64,000 nt of DNA. Origin: JALYLC01 sp963743275 (GTDB taxonomy: Bacteria > Actinomycetota > Thermoleophilia > Gaiellales > JALYLC01). The DNA is taken from assembly GCA_963743275.1 (NCBI GenBank), contig CAVUPB010000006.1, positions 124,001-188,000 on the forward strand. Direction: 5' to 3'. A model generated the notes under the pieces. The model was not told the DNA's origin. It ran no database searches and saw nothing but the letters and a program-made list of their open reading frames with translations. Shown here piece after piece: positions 16,300 to 25,744 of the stretch. The stretch's first letter is position 1; each line of letters begins with the position of its first letter. The position numbers were made by a program, and so were the translations under genes.

Positions 16300-16929
16300 A
16301 TGCCGAGCGCGACGCAGCGTCCGGGCACCCGCGCCGAAGCGAGCGCCACTGCGGCGCGCCGCGGCGGCCGTCCGCGCAGCACCGAGGCCGAGCAGGCGAT
16401 CCTGCAGGCGACGCGCGAGCTGCTCGTCGCGGGCGGCGTCCAGGGCCTGACGGTCGAGGGCGTCGCGGCACGGGCCGGGGTCGCCAAGACCACGATCTAC
16501 CGGCGCTGGCGCGACAAGGACGAGCTCGCGCTCGCGGTCGTGCTCGACATGGTCGAGCAGGTCATCGAGCTGCCCGAGCTGGGCGACACCCGCGCCGAGC
16601 TGACCGCGTTCGTGACGGCGGCGGTGAAGGTGCTCGGCTCGACGCTCATGGGCCGCGTCATGCAGGGCCTCGTCTCCGACCTCGCCACCGACCCCGATCT
16701 CGCGCGCGCCTTCCGCGAGCGCGTGGTCAGCGTGCGCGACGCCGAGGTGCGGCGGCTCGTCGAGCGCGGCATCGCCCGCGGCGACCTGCGCCCCGACACC
16801 GATCCCGAGTCCGCGCACGAGCTGCTCATCGCGCCCGTCTACTACCGGCTGCTGCTCACCGGCCGGCCCCTGACCGCGGCGTTCGCGAAGCGCAACGTCG
16901 AGGCGGTCATGCGCGCGTTCGCGCCCTGA
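16300..16929 (+). CDS. TetR/AcrR-family transcriptional regulator
   Basis: 209 residues. N-terminal helix-turn-helix at ~35-75 (ILQATRELLVAGGVQGLTVE, then GVAKTTIYRRW); C-terminal ligand domain of the TetR_C_11 type ending YYRLLLTGRPL. A TAGAGT hexamer at 16288-16293, six bases before ATG 16300, suggests an extra leaderless start in addition to readthrough from the response regulator. The palindrome at 15683-15701 is a good candidate for its own operator. Confidence 0.88.
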   Translation: MPSATQRPGTRAEASATAARRGGRPRSTEAEQAILQATRELLVAGGVQGLTVEGVAARAGVAKTTIYRRWRDKDELALAVVLDMVEQVIELPELGDTRAELTAFVTAAVKVLGSTLMGRVMQGLVSDLATDPDLARAFRERVVSVRDAEVRRLVERGIARGDLRPDTDPESAHELLIAPVYYRLLLTGRPLTAAFAKRNVEAVMRAFAP

Positions 16930-16935
16930 GCACGT

Positions 16936-16969
16936 CGGGGCGGGTCGGGGCATTCCCCTCCCCGCCCCG
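16936..16969. terminator. bidirectional hairpin between convergent genes
   Basis: CGGGGCGGG (16936-16944) pairs with CCCGCCCCG (16961-16969), with an inner GGGG/CCCC stem (16947-16950 / 16955-16958). Lies between tetR and the methyltransferase gene. Confidence 0.7.
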
Positions 16970-16992
16970 CGTGAGCGGCGCAAGGCCGGGCG

Positions 16993-17827
16993 TCAGTCCC
17001 GGGCCGCGCGGCGCGCGAGCGTGAGCTGGTACTCGGCCTCCAGCCGCGGCTGCCCGGGCTCGCCGTGATCGTGGTCGCGCGCGAAGCGCCGCAGCGCGGC
17101 GTCGAGCGCGGCAGTCCGGTCGGGATCGTCCGCCAGGCGCTCGAAGACCCGCAGCACGGGCCCGTAGCACTCGCGCATGAGGTCGACGAACGCATCGGGG
17201 GTCAGGCCCTCGAACACGACGCGTCGCCGCTCCGACAGCAGCTCGTCGACGCCGTCGCCCAGGAGCGCGCGCACGTGCTCCTCGGTACCCCACAGGGAGC
17301 CCGGTTTCGTGCCGGCCGGGGGCGGCGGCGCGAACGGCGCGAGCACGCCGAACATCGATCCGATCATGCCCGCGGGCGTCCATGCGATCAGCCCGATCGC
17401 ACCACCCGGGCGGCACACGCGCAGGAGCTCGGCCGCGGCGCGCTCGTGCGAGGGGCAGAACATCACGCCGACCGCGCTCGTCACGACGTCGAAGCTCGCG
17501 TCGTCGAACGGCAGCGCCTCGGCGTCGCCCTCGACCCAGGCGACCTCCGCGCCGGCGGCCGCGGCCTCGGCTGCACCGCGCTCGAGCAGGGAGGGCGCGA
17601 TATCGAGGCCCGTGACGTCGGCGCCGGCGAGCGCGGCGGGGATGGCGACGTTGCCGGCGCCGCAGGCGACGTCCAGCACCTGCCGGCCGGGAGTGATCGG
17701 GTAGGGCCTCGACCATGACCGGCCCGAAGGTCCGGATCAGGCGGTCGGCGACCTCGGCGTAATCGCCGGACGTCCAGATGTCGCGCGCCGTCCTCTGTGC
17801 GCGGGTCAGGTGGGCGAGACTGCTCAT
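16993..17827 (-). pseudogene. SAM-dependent methyltransferase, interrupted by one +1 frameshift
   Basis: ATG 17827 (GAGGAGAAG before it) reads MSSLAHLTRAQRTARDIWTS and FGPVMVEALP; the class I motif VLDVACGAGNVAIPAALAGA and the rest (VEGDAEALPF, LLRVCRPGGAIGLI) are one frame away, to the stop at 16993. Removing one base near 17704-17709 (for example the A in CCCTACCCGATC) restores GPVMVEALPITPGRQVLDVA, exactly as in UbiE-like methyltransferases. About 277 residues if repaired. Substrate unknown. Confidence 0.75.
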
Positions 17828-17902
17828 GCGCTTCTCCTCGGGGGAATCACCGGGTGGCTCCCGGTCGTCGTCGCAGACGCTAGGGCTGCGCGACGCGCGC
17901 GT

Positions 17903-17922
17903 CATCGGCAGAGTCGCCGTAC
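17903..17922 (-). promoter_or_regulatory. 20-bp motif shared with 29515-29534
   Basis: CATCGGCAGAGTCGCCGTAC lies upstream of the methyltransferase start; 18 of 20 bases recur upstream of the first DUF4242 gene, also in minus orientation, and both are followed toward the gene by CCTAGCGT. Probably a regulator site. Confidence 0.45.
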
Positions 17923-17952
17923 TGGCCGCCGGCGACTGCCGTAGTGCGCGGG

Positions 17953-18342
17953 CTACCCGAGGCTTGCGAGAGCGGCGTCGCGCGAGTCGTGCACCGCGAG
18001 GAACTCGCTCAGCCGCACCATCTGCGCGATGCGCGCCACGTGCCGTTGCTCCGGCGGGATGACGAGGGCAAAGCCCTCGCCCCGCTCCTCGAGCGAGCTC
18101 GCGCGCTTGATCAGCGACGCGATCACGGTGGAGTCGATGAACGTGCACTCGGAGAGGTCGACCACGACGTGCGAGTGCGCGGAGGCCTGCGCGAGCGCAT
18201 CCGCGAGCGCCGGCTCGGTGCTGACGTCGTGCTCGCCGCGCATCGTCACGATCGCGATGCCCGGCCGGTGGTGACCGACCTCGACGGTGCCGGGCGGCTG
18301 CTCTCCGCTCGGGGAACTCGAATCCGGATGGTCAGGCGGCAC
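17953..18342 (-). CDS. STAS-domain anti-sigma factor antagonist
   Basis: 129 residues. Single STAS domain (~25-125) with the phosphorylatable Ser in CTFIDSTVIASL, as in SpoIIAA/RsbV. Dephosphorylated STAS proteins bind the anti-sigma kinase and release the sigma factor. GTG 18342 with AGGG upstream. No RsbW-type kinase is nearby; the group 3 sigma factor at 680-1408 is a possible distant client, but that link is only a guess. Confidence 0.85.
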   Translation of the reverse strand: MPPDHPDSSSPSGEQPPGTVEVGHHRPGIAIVTMRGEHDVSTEPALADALAQASAHSHVVVDLSECTFIDSTVIASLIKRASSLEERGEGFALVIPPEQRHVARIAQMVRLSEFLAVHDSRDAALASLG

Positions 18343-18752
18343 GGTGGATCCCTTTCAAGCAACGCCCCGTTCCCGCGGGCGCGACGGGAACGATCTTCTA
18401 GCGAAGGTATCGCAGTTCCACGGGGATCATGGGGGAACCGCGCCGGAACCTCCCGGAGCCCACGCCCCAGCGGAGCGCGTCGACCGGTGAGGGTGAGGCG
18501 TCCCAGCATCCGCCGCGCAGGCAGCATCCGCCAGGCCCGTACCGTAGCGCGCGTCGCAAGACGCCGTCAATCGGGGCCGATAAGGTTGCGGCCGGCTGAG
18601 GTTGCCCCTCGCGGCCGAGGCTGAGCACGTCCCACTCCGGGCGCGCCGATCGCCAAGTCGGCGAGCTCCATCGGGCCCAATTCCCTGCGGTCGGCTCGGC
18701 ACGCGCGCCGCCGTCCGCCCACGCGACCCTGGTGGAGAGGGCGAGAGGACAC
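18343..18752. other. 410-bp stretch without a convincing gene
   Basis: It holds the divergent upstream regions of the STAS gene and the DUF2294 gene. One hairpin is clear: CGTTCCCG (18368-18375) with CGGGAACG (18385-18392). The remainder shows only short frames with poor codon sense. No RNA gene recognised. Confidence 0.5.
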
Positions 18753-19166
18753 GTGGAGAACGACGAAACGGCGACGGCCGACGCGACGGCCACGGCGACC
18801 GGCACCGCAAGCGACGCGCGCGTCCTGCCGCGCGTCACGAGCGCGGTCGTGCGGATCTACAAGGAGCAGTTCGGGCGCGGTCCGGTCAACGCGCGCAGCT
18901 ACTACGCCGGCTCCGACACGCTCATCTGCATCCTCGCCGAGACGCTCACGCCGGTCGAGCGCAGCATGCGCGACATGGGCGAGCAGCAGCGCCTGCGCGA
19001 CATCCGCACGATGTTCCAGCACGCGGCCGAGGACAAGTTCCGGGCCGCGGTCGAGGAGGTGACCGGCCGGCGCGTCCTCTCGTTCATGAGCGCCGTCGAC
19101 GTCGAGCGCGATCTCGCGTCGGAGATCTTCATCTTCGAGCCGCAGGCGTGTGGCGCCGCCGGCTGA
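18753..19166 (+). CDS. DUF2294 domain protein
   Basis: 137 residues from GTG 18753; GAGAGG lies four bases before it. GTG 18732 is an in-frame alternative. The conserved part begins VTSAVVRIYKEQFGRGPVNA and includes DTLICILAETLTPVER and VLSFMSAVDVERDLASEIFI, the DUF2294 pattern (small alpha/beta domain, function unknown, common in Bacillus and actinobacteria). The first ~30 residues are a low-complexity Thr/Ala run. Convergent with PPK2. Confidence 0.75.
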   Translation: MENDETATADATATATGTASDARVLPRVTSAVVRIYKEQFGRGPVNARSYYAGSDTLICILAETLTPVERSMRDMGEQQRLRDIRTMFQHAAEDKFRAAVEEVTGRRVLSFMSAVDVERDLASEIFIFEPQACGAAG

Positions 19167-19191
19167 GGCCGGGATCAGACGCAGCCGGCCC

Positions 19192-20031
19192 TCACACCTC
19201 GCTGTCGAGGCTCGCCGCGTGGTCGGGCACGTACGTGAAGAGCGCCCGCGGCGGCCGCTCGTAGCCGGAGTCCGGCGGCCGCGGTGGCAGCTTGATCCGC
19301 TTCGGCTCGACGTCCGAGTACGGCACGTGCGAGAGGACGTGCGCGATGCAGTTGAGGCGCGCGCTGCGCTTGTCGTCGCCCTCGACCACCCACCACGGGG
19401 CCTCGGGGATGTCGGTGTGGATGAACATCTCGTCCTTGGCCTTCGAGAAGTCGACCCAGCGCGTGCGCGACTCCAGATCCATCGTCGAGAGCTTCCAGCG
19501 CCGCATCGGGTCGTCGATGCGCGAGCGGAAGCGCCGCTCCTGCTCCTCGTCGCTGACCGAGAACCAGTACTTGAGCAGCAGGATGCCGTCCTCCACCATG
19601 AGCCGCTCGAAGATCGGGCACTGATGCAGGAAGCGCCGGTACTCGTCGGGCGTGCAGAAGCCGAGCACGTGCTCGACGCCGGCGCGGTTGTACCAGCTGC
19701 GGTCGAAGAGCACGATCTCGCCCGCGGCCGGCAGCTGCTCGACATAGCGCTGGAAGTACCACTGCCCGCGCTCGCGCTCGGTCGGGCTCGGGAGCGCGAC
19801 GATGCGGACGACGCGCGGATTGAGGTACTCCGTGATGCGCTTGATCGCGCCGCCCTTGCCCGCGGCGTCCCGGCCCTCGAAGACCATCACGACGCGGCTG
19901 CCCGAGCTGCGCGCCCACTCCTGGACCTTCACGAGCTCGGCCTGGAGGCGCAGCAGCTCCGCCTCGTAGATCGCGCGCGGCATCTTGGTCGCGTGGTCGT
20001 GCTCGATCGCCTTGCGCTTGCCGCTCGCCAT
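19192..20031 (-). CDS. ppk2: polyphosphate kinase 2
   Basis: 279 residues. Walker A GRDAAGKG at 53-60 and Walker B LFDRSWYNR at 108-116, with the lid segment ERERGQWYFQRY; complete class I PPK2 length. These enzymes use polyphosphate to make GTP/ATP from the diphosphates, or run in reverse. TACATT (plus-strand 20038-20043) lies exactly 6 bases before ATG 20031, so the mRNA is probably leaderless. Divergent from the hydrogenase operon. Confidence 0.93.
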   Translation of the reverse strand: MASGKRKAIEHDHATKMPRAIYEAELLRLQAELVKVQEWARSSGSRVVMVFEGRDAAGKGGAIKRITEYLNPRVVRIVALPSPTERERGQWYFQRYVEQLPAAGEIVLFDRSWYNRAGVEHVLGFCTPDEYRRFLHQCPIFERLMVEDGILLLKYWFSVSDEEQERRFRSRIDDPMRRWKLSTMDLESRTRWVDFSKAKDEMFIHTDIPEAPWWVVEGDDKRSARLNCIAHVLSHVPYSDVEPKRIKLPPRPPDSGYERPPRALFTYVPDHAASLDSEV

Positions 20032-20091
20032 GCGCTCAATGTACCCGGGTGCCTATAGTGGGCGCTCGCGATCGAGGCAGGGAAGAGGGGC

Positions 20092-21252
20092 ATGTCTCCG
20101 GACGATTCGTTCGTGATCGAGCTGCAGGGCCTCTCGCTGCTGGTCGATACGCTGCGCGATCGCGGCTACGCCGTGATCGGCCCGACGGTGCGCAGCGGCG
20201 CGATCGTCTACGACCGGCTCGACTCCGCCGACGAGCTCCCCGCCGGCTACACCGACGTGCAGGAGCCGGGCCGCTACCGGCTCGAGCGCCGCGACGACGA
20301 GGCGCGCTTCGGCTACGTCGTCGGGCCGGGGTCGTGGAAGCGCGAGCTGCTGCCGCCCGAGCTGCAGCTGTGGCGGGCGCAGCGTGAGCCGAACGGCGAC
20401 TTCGCCTTCGCCGATCCCCCGCCCGCGCCGCCGCCGCTCGCGTTCATCGGCGTGCGCAGCTGCGAGCTGCACGCGATCCAGATCCAGGATCGCGTGCTCG
20501 CCGGCGGCGCCCACGCCGACGACGACTACGAGGCGCGGCGCCGCGACGCGTTCATCGTCGCGGTCAACTGCGGGGAGGCGGGAGGCACCTGCTTCTGCGT
20601 CTCGATGGAGACCGGGCCGAAGGTCGGTGCGGGCCACGATCTCGCGCTCACGGAGCTGCTCGACGGCGACGGCCACCGCTTCCTCGTCGAGGTCGGCAGC
20701 GAGCGCGGCGCGGGCGTGCTCGCAGCGCTCGCCCCGCGGCCCGCGGCGGCGGCCGACCGCGAGGCCGCCGAGCGCGCCGTCGCCAACGCGGCGTCGCAGA
20801 TGGGCCGCAGCCTGGACACCGAGGGGCTGGCCGAGCTGCTGCAGCGCAATCGCGAGCACCCGCGCTGGCAGGAGGTCGCCGATCGCTGCCTGTCCTGCGG
20901 CAATTGCACGCTCGCCTGCCCGACCTGCTTCTGCACGACGGTCGAGGACGTGACCGACCTGAGCGGCGGCGAGGCCGAGCGCAAGCGGCTCTGGGACTCG
21001 TGCTTCAACATCGGCTTCACGCGCATGCACGGTGGCGCCGCGCGCGTGACGCCGTCGTCGCGCTACCGGCAGTGGATGACGCACAAGCTCTCGACCTGGT
21101 GGGATCAGTTCGACTCGAGCGGGTGCGTGGGGTGCGGACGCTGCCTCACGTGGTGCCCCGTGGGCATCGATCTGACCGAGGAGGCCGCGGCGATCCGCGC
21201 CACCGACGGAGCGCTCGCGAAGGAGGCGCACCATGACCATCCGGCACGTTGA
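20092..21252 (+). CDS. hyhB: group 3b hydrogenase beta subunit, two [4Fe-4S] clusters
   Basis: 386 residues. C-terminal ferredoxin-like unit with CLSCGNCTLACPTC (~264-277) and CVGCGRCLTWCPVG (~345-358). The N-terminal part carries further Cys (RSCELHAIQ; GGTCFCVSMETG) as in the sulfhydrogenase HydB/HyhB family. It relays electrons between the [NiFe] dimer and the flavin subunit. TATAGT at 20054-20059 is a plausible -10; GGGAAGAGGGG precedes ATG 20092. First gene of a six-gene operon with overlapping ends. Confidence 0.9.
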   Translation: MSPDDSFVIELQGLSLLVDTLRDRGYAVIGPTVRSGAIVYDRLDSADELPAGYTDVQEPGRYRLERRDDEARFGYVVGPGSWKRELLPPELQLWRAQREPNGDFAFADPPPAPPPLAFIGVRSCELHAIQIQDRVLAGGAHADDDYEARRRDAFIVAVNCGEAGGTCFCVSMETGPKVGAGHDLALTELLDGDGHRFLVEVGSERGAGVLAALAPRPAAAADREAAERAVANAASQMGRSLDTEGLAELLQRNREHPRWQEVADRCLSCGNCTLACPTCFCTTVEDVTDLSGGEAERKRLWDSCFNIGFTRMHGGAARVTPSSRYRQWMTHKLSTWWDQFDSSGCVGCGRCLTWCPVGIDLTEEAAAIRATDGALAKEAHHDHPAR

Positions 21253-21700
21253 GGACATCGCGGCCGACGTGCCGCTGCTCGCCGACCTGGAGCCCTCGCA
21301 GCTCGCCCTGGTGGCCGGCTGTGCGTCGCTCGTGCACTTCGCCCGCGGCGACTACCTGGCGCGCGAGGGCGCGCCCGCCGACACGTTCTTGGCGTTGCGC
21401 CGCGGCCACGTGGCGCTGGAGCTCAAGGCGCCGGCCCGCGGCGTCGTCATCGAGACGCTCGGCGCCGGCCAGGTCTGCGGCTGGTCGTGGCTGGTGCCGC
21501 CGTACCAGTGGCAGTTCGACGTCCGCGCGATCGAGGCCGTCGACGCCCTGACGTTCGACGCCGCCTGCCTGCGCGGCAAGATCGCGGCCGACGACGCGCT
21601 CGGCTACGCCCTCCTGCGCCGCTTCGCGCCCGTCATGCTCGAGCGCCTGCAAGCCACCCGTCTGCGACTGGTCGATGTCTACGGCAACCCCGCTGGCTGA
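21233..21700 (+). CDS. cyclic nucleotide-binding-domain protein of the hydrogenase operon
   Basis: 155 residues made of one cNMP-binding beta roll (FARGDYLAREGAPADTFLAL, then GHVALELKAP, LGAGQVCGWSWLVPPY). There is no helix-turn-helix, so it is not a Crp regulator but may sense a nucleotide or redox ligand for the enzyme. It overlaps hyhB by 20 bases and hyhG by 26. The same small gene occurs between B and G subunits in other group 3b operons; its role is unknown. Confidence 0.85.
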   Translation: MTIRHVEDIAADVPLLADLEPSQLALVAGCASLVHFARGDYLAREGAPADTFLALRRGHVALELKAPARGVVIETLGAGQVCGWSWLVPPYQWQFDVRAIEAVDALTFDAACLRGKIAADDALGYALLRRFAPVMLERLQATRLRLVDVYGNPAG

Positions 21701-22529
21701 GACGCCCACGGTCGGCACGATGGCGCCGCGCGCCTACCGTGTGCTGCGGCGGCGGCGCGACACGTCCGACACGTGGACGCTGACGCTCGAGCCCGCGGAC
21801 GGCGCGGTCATGGAGTACCTCCCGGGGCAGTTCACGATGCTCTCGGCGATCGGCGTCGGGGAGGTGCCGATCTCGATCAGCGGCGACCCGACGCGCCCGG
21901 GCCCGCTCGTGCACACGGTGCGCGCGGTGGGCATGGTCACGCGCGCCATCTGCAACGCCCGCGCCGGGAGCGTGCTCGGCGTGCGCGGGCCGTTCGGGAC
22001 GACCTGGCCGGTGGATGCGGCCGAGGGCGCCGACCTCGTCGTCGTGGCCGGAGGCATCGGCCTCGCGCCGCTGCGACCCGTGCTCTACCACGCGCTCCGC
22101 CACCGGCGCCGCTACGGCCGCGTCGTCCTGCTCTACGGCGCGCGCACGCCGGCCGACATGCTCTACCCGGCAGAGCTCGAGCGCTGGCGCCGCCGCGGCC
22201 TCGACATCGCGTGCACCGTCGATGCGGCCGGCGAGGGCTACCACGGCGACGTCGGAGTCGTCACGACGCTGATCGGCCGCGCCGAGTTCGATCCCGCCTC
22301 GGCCGTCGCGATGGTCTGCGGGCCCGAGATCATGATGCGCTTCGTCGTGCGCGCGCTGGCCGAGCGCGGCCTCGCGAGCGCGCGCACGCACGTCTCGCTC
22401 GAGCGCAACATGCAGTGCGGCGTCGCGTTGTGCGGCCACTGCCAGCTCGGGCCGCTGCTGCTCTGCCGCGACGGGCCGGTGCTCCCGCACGACCAGGTCG
22501 CCGCCCTCCTCGACGTCCGGGAGCTCTGA
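21675..22529 (+). CDS. hyhG: group 3b hydrogenase gamma subunit (FAD/NAD(P)/[2Fe-2S])
   Basis: 284 residues of the ferredoxin-NADP reductase fold: FAD site PGQFTMLSAIGVGEVPISIS, pyrophosphate loop VVAGGIGLAPLRP, C-terminal CGPEIMMRF and a [2Fe-2S] set CGVALCGHCQLGPLLLC as in DHODB electron-transfer subunits. This is where NADP+/NAD+ is reduced by electrons from H2. Starts inside the preceding gene; hyhS follows after four bases. Confidence 0.92.
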   Translation: MSTATPLAETPTVGTMAPRAYRVLRRRRDTSDTWTLTLEPADGAVMEYLPGQFTMLSAIGVGEVPISISGDPTRPGPLVHTVRAVGMVTRAICNARAGSVLGVRGPFGTTWPVDAAEGADLVVVAGGIGLAPLRPVLYHALRHRRRYGRVVLLYGARTPADMLYPAELERWRRRGLDIACTVDAAGEGYHGDVGVVTTLIGRAEFDPASAVAMVCGPEIMMRFVVRALAERGLASARTHVSLERNMQCGVALCGHCQLGPLLLCRDGPVLPHDQVAALLDVREL

Positions 22530-22533
22530 GCGC

Positions 22534-23297
22534 ATGGCTCGCAAGCCCAAGCTCGCCGTGTGGAAGTTCGCCTCCTGCGACGGCTGCCAGCTGACGCTGC
22601 TCGACTGCGAGGACGAGCTGCTGCGAGATCGCCGGCGCGGTCGAGATCGCGTACTTCCTCGAGGCCACGCGCGGCACGGTGCGCGGCCCGTACGACCTCT
22701 CGCTCGTCGAGGGGTCGGTGACGACGCCGCACGACGCCGAGCGCATCCAGGAGGTGCGGCGCGTCTCACGCGCCGTGGTCACGATCGGGGCGTGCGCAAC
22801 CTCGGGCGGCATCCAGGCGCTGCGCAACTTCGCGAGCGTCGACGACTTCCTGAAGATCGTCTACGCGACGCCCGAGTTCGTCTCGACGCTCGCGACCTCG
22901 ACGCCGATCTCGGCGCACATCCCCGTGGACTTCGAGCTGCAGGGCTGCCCGGTCGACAAGCGCCAGCTGATCGAGGTGCTGAGCGCGTTCCTCCACCAGC
23001 GCGAGCCGCGCATCTCGGCCCAGAGCGTGTGCGTCGAGTGCAAGCGCCGCGGCAACGTCTGCGTCATGGTCGCGCACGGCACGCCGTGCCTCGGCCCGGT
23101 GACGCACGCGGGCTGCGGCGCGATCTGCCCGTCCTACGACCGCGGCTGCTACGGCTGCTTCGGGCCCAAGGAGACGCCCAACACGTCCTCGCTCGGCGAG
23201 TGGCTCGCGGGCCTCGGCTCGACGCACCGCGAGCTGCAGCAGGTCTTCTCGACGTTCAACGCCGCGCGGCCCGAGTTCCGGCAGGAGAGCGAGGCGC

Positions 23298-23314
<17 letters not shown>
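22534..23314 (+). pseudogene. hyhS: group 3b hydrogenase small subunit, interrupted by one +1 frameshift
   Basis: ATG 22534 reads MARKPKLAVWKFASCDGCQL with the proximal-cluster CxxC, then LLDCEDELL; after position ~22626 coding continues one base later as EIAGAVEIAYFLEATRGTVR through GACATSGG, LQGCPVD, CVECKRRG and CYGCFGPKE (remaining cluster ligands) to TGA 23312-23314. Deleting one base in CTGCTGCGAGATC repairs it to ~259 residues. All ligand motifs are intact and the rest of the operon is whole, so a sequence error is more likely than a dead gene. Confidence 0.85.
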
Positions 23315-24607
<1,293 letters not shown>

Positions 24608-24611
<4 letters not shown>

Positions 24612-25063
24612 CGGCCGGCCGCCTGCGCGTCGTCGGCCTGGGGAACGCGCTGCGCGGCGACGACGCGGTCGGGCTCGCGGTCGCGCGGCGCCTGCGCGAG
24701 CTGCTGCCCGACGCCGACGTCATCGAGGGCAGCGGCGAGCCGGCCGCGCTGCTCGACGCGCTCGGCGGCGCCGGCGCGGTCGCGGTCGTCGACGCCGTCT
24801 CGTCGGGCGGCGCGCCGGGCGCCGTCCATCGCTTCGATGCCGGCGCATCCGCGCTGCCGCTCGTCTCCGGCGCCTCCACGCACGGGCTGGGGCTGGCCGA
24901 GGCGATCGAGCTCGGCCGCGCGCTCGGCCGCCTGCCCGCGCGGCTCGTCGTCTACGGCATCGAGGGCGGGGCCTACGAGACGGGCGCGCCGCTCTCGCCC
25001 GAGGTCGCCCGCGCCGCCGAGGAGGTCGTCGCCGAGCTGCAGGAGCTCCTGGCGGAGCGCTGA
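24608..25063 (+). CDS. hydrogenase maturation endopeptidase
   Basis: 151 residues, HyaD/HycI family. Glu/Asp residues that probe nickel are in GLGNALRGDDAVG and VVDAVSSGG, and His in STHGLGLAEA. It clips the C-terminal extension of the large subunit after Ni insertion. GTG 24608 overlaps the hyhL stop. None of the hypA-F assembly genes is in the window, so these must lie elsewhere. Confidence 0.9.
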
Positions 25064-25071
25064 CGGGCGCG

Positions 25072-25102
25072 TGCACGATTGGGGTCAGACCCCAATCGTG
25101 CA
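25072..25102. repeat. palindromic repeat (GGGTC-N-GACCC family), copy 3
   Basis: Perfect 15-bp arms (25072-25086 and 25088-25102) around one A; TGCACGATTGGGGTC is the left arm. Between convergent gene ends. Confidence 0.85.
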
Positions 25103-25104
25103 GC

Positions 25105-25135
25105 TGCAAAGTTGGGGTCTGACCCCAACGTTGCA
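25105..25135. repeat. palindromic repeat (GGGTC-N-GACCC family), copy 4
   Basis: Arms TGCAAAGTTGGGGTC and GACCCCAACGTTGCA around one T; a single A/G mismatch. Two bases after copy 3, forming a tandem pair with the central base exchanged (A versus T). Confidence 0.85.
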
Positions 25136-25144
25136 TGGCCGGTC

Positions 25145-25732
25145 CTAGGCCGAGCGCGACGCGGCCGAGGCGAAGCGCTCGAGCAGGAAGCGGTCGAGCT
25201 TGTCGGCGTTCATCTCGTCGGCCACCATGCGCTGCACGATCACGTTCGCGCACACGAAGCCGCGGCTGCTCGTGGCCGTGCGCTCGTGATGGGCCATCCG
25301 CTCGCCGGCGCGGTGCGCGGTCGTGTCGTCGACGCAGCCGATCACGGAGATGAACGCGAAGTCGCTGCCCGCGATGCCGAACGGCGGGTAGTTCTCGACG
25401 AGACCCACGTAGGCGTAGTCGACGTGGCCCTTCAGATCGCTGGCGGCGACGGCGAGCTGGCTCTCGACCTCGGCGGGCGGGACCACCTGGAAGCGCGCCC
25501 CGCACTGCGCCAGGACGTCCTCGACCTGGCTCCGCAAGAGGCGCGCGCCGCTCGGCGGCGTCACGGGCGCGAGCGTCATGAGGCAGGACGGCAGGAGCCA
25601 GAAGAGCTCGTTCGCGACGGTGAGCGCGCCGTGGGATCGCGGAGGTGGAGGCTGGGTCGACGTGAGGGCAACCTGACGGGTCGGGGCCGGTTGCGCCAAA
25701 GCATTGCGCGTTTTGCGACGACCTGCCCGCAA
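25145..25732 (-). CDS. unrecognised protein, up to 195 aa
   Basis: Stop at 25145. The conserved-looking part runs from LRSQVEDVLAQCGARFQVVP through DYAYVGLVENYPPFGIAGSD and ends DKLDRFLLERFASAASRSA; it looks like one alpha/beta domain with two Cys. The first ~55 residues from TTG 25732 are low-complexity and may not be translated; ATG 25579 would give 144 residues. It follows the Baeyer-Villiger gene by 12 bases in the same direction, so it could be cotranscribed. I do not recognise the family. Confidence 0.5.
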   Translation of the reverse strand: MRAGRRKTRNALAQPAPTRQVALTSTQPPPPRSHGALTVANELFWLLPSCLMTLAPVTPPSGARLLRSQVEDVLAQCGARFQVVPPAEVESQLAVAASDLKGHVDYAYVGLVENYPPFGIAGSDFAFISVIGCVDDTTAHRAGERMAHHERTATSSRGFVCANVIVQRMVADEMNADKLDRFLLERFASAASRSA

Positions 25733-25744
25733 CGCGCGCCGGCG

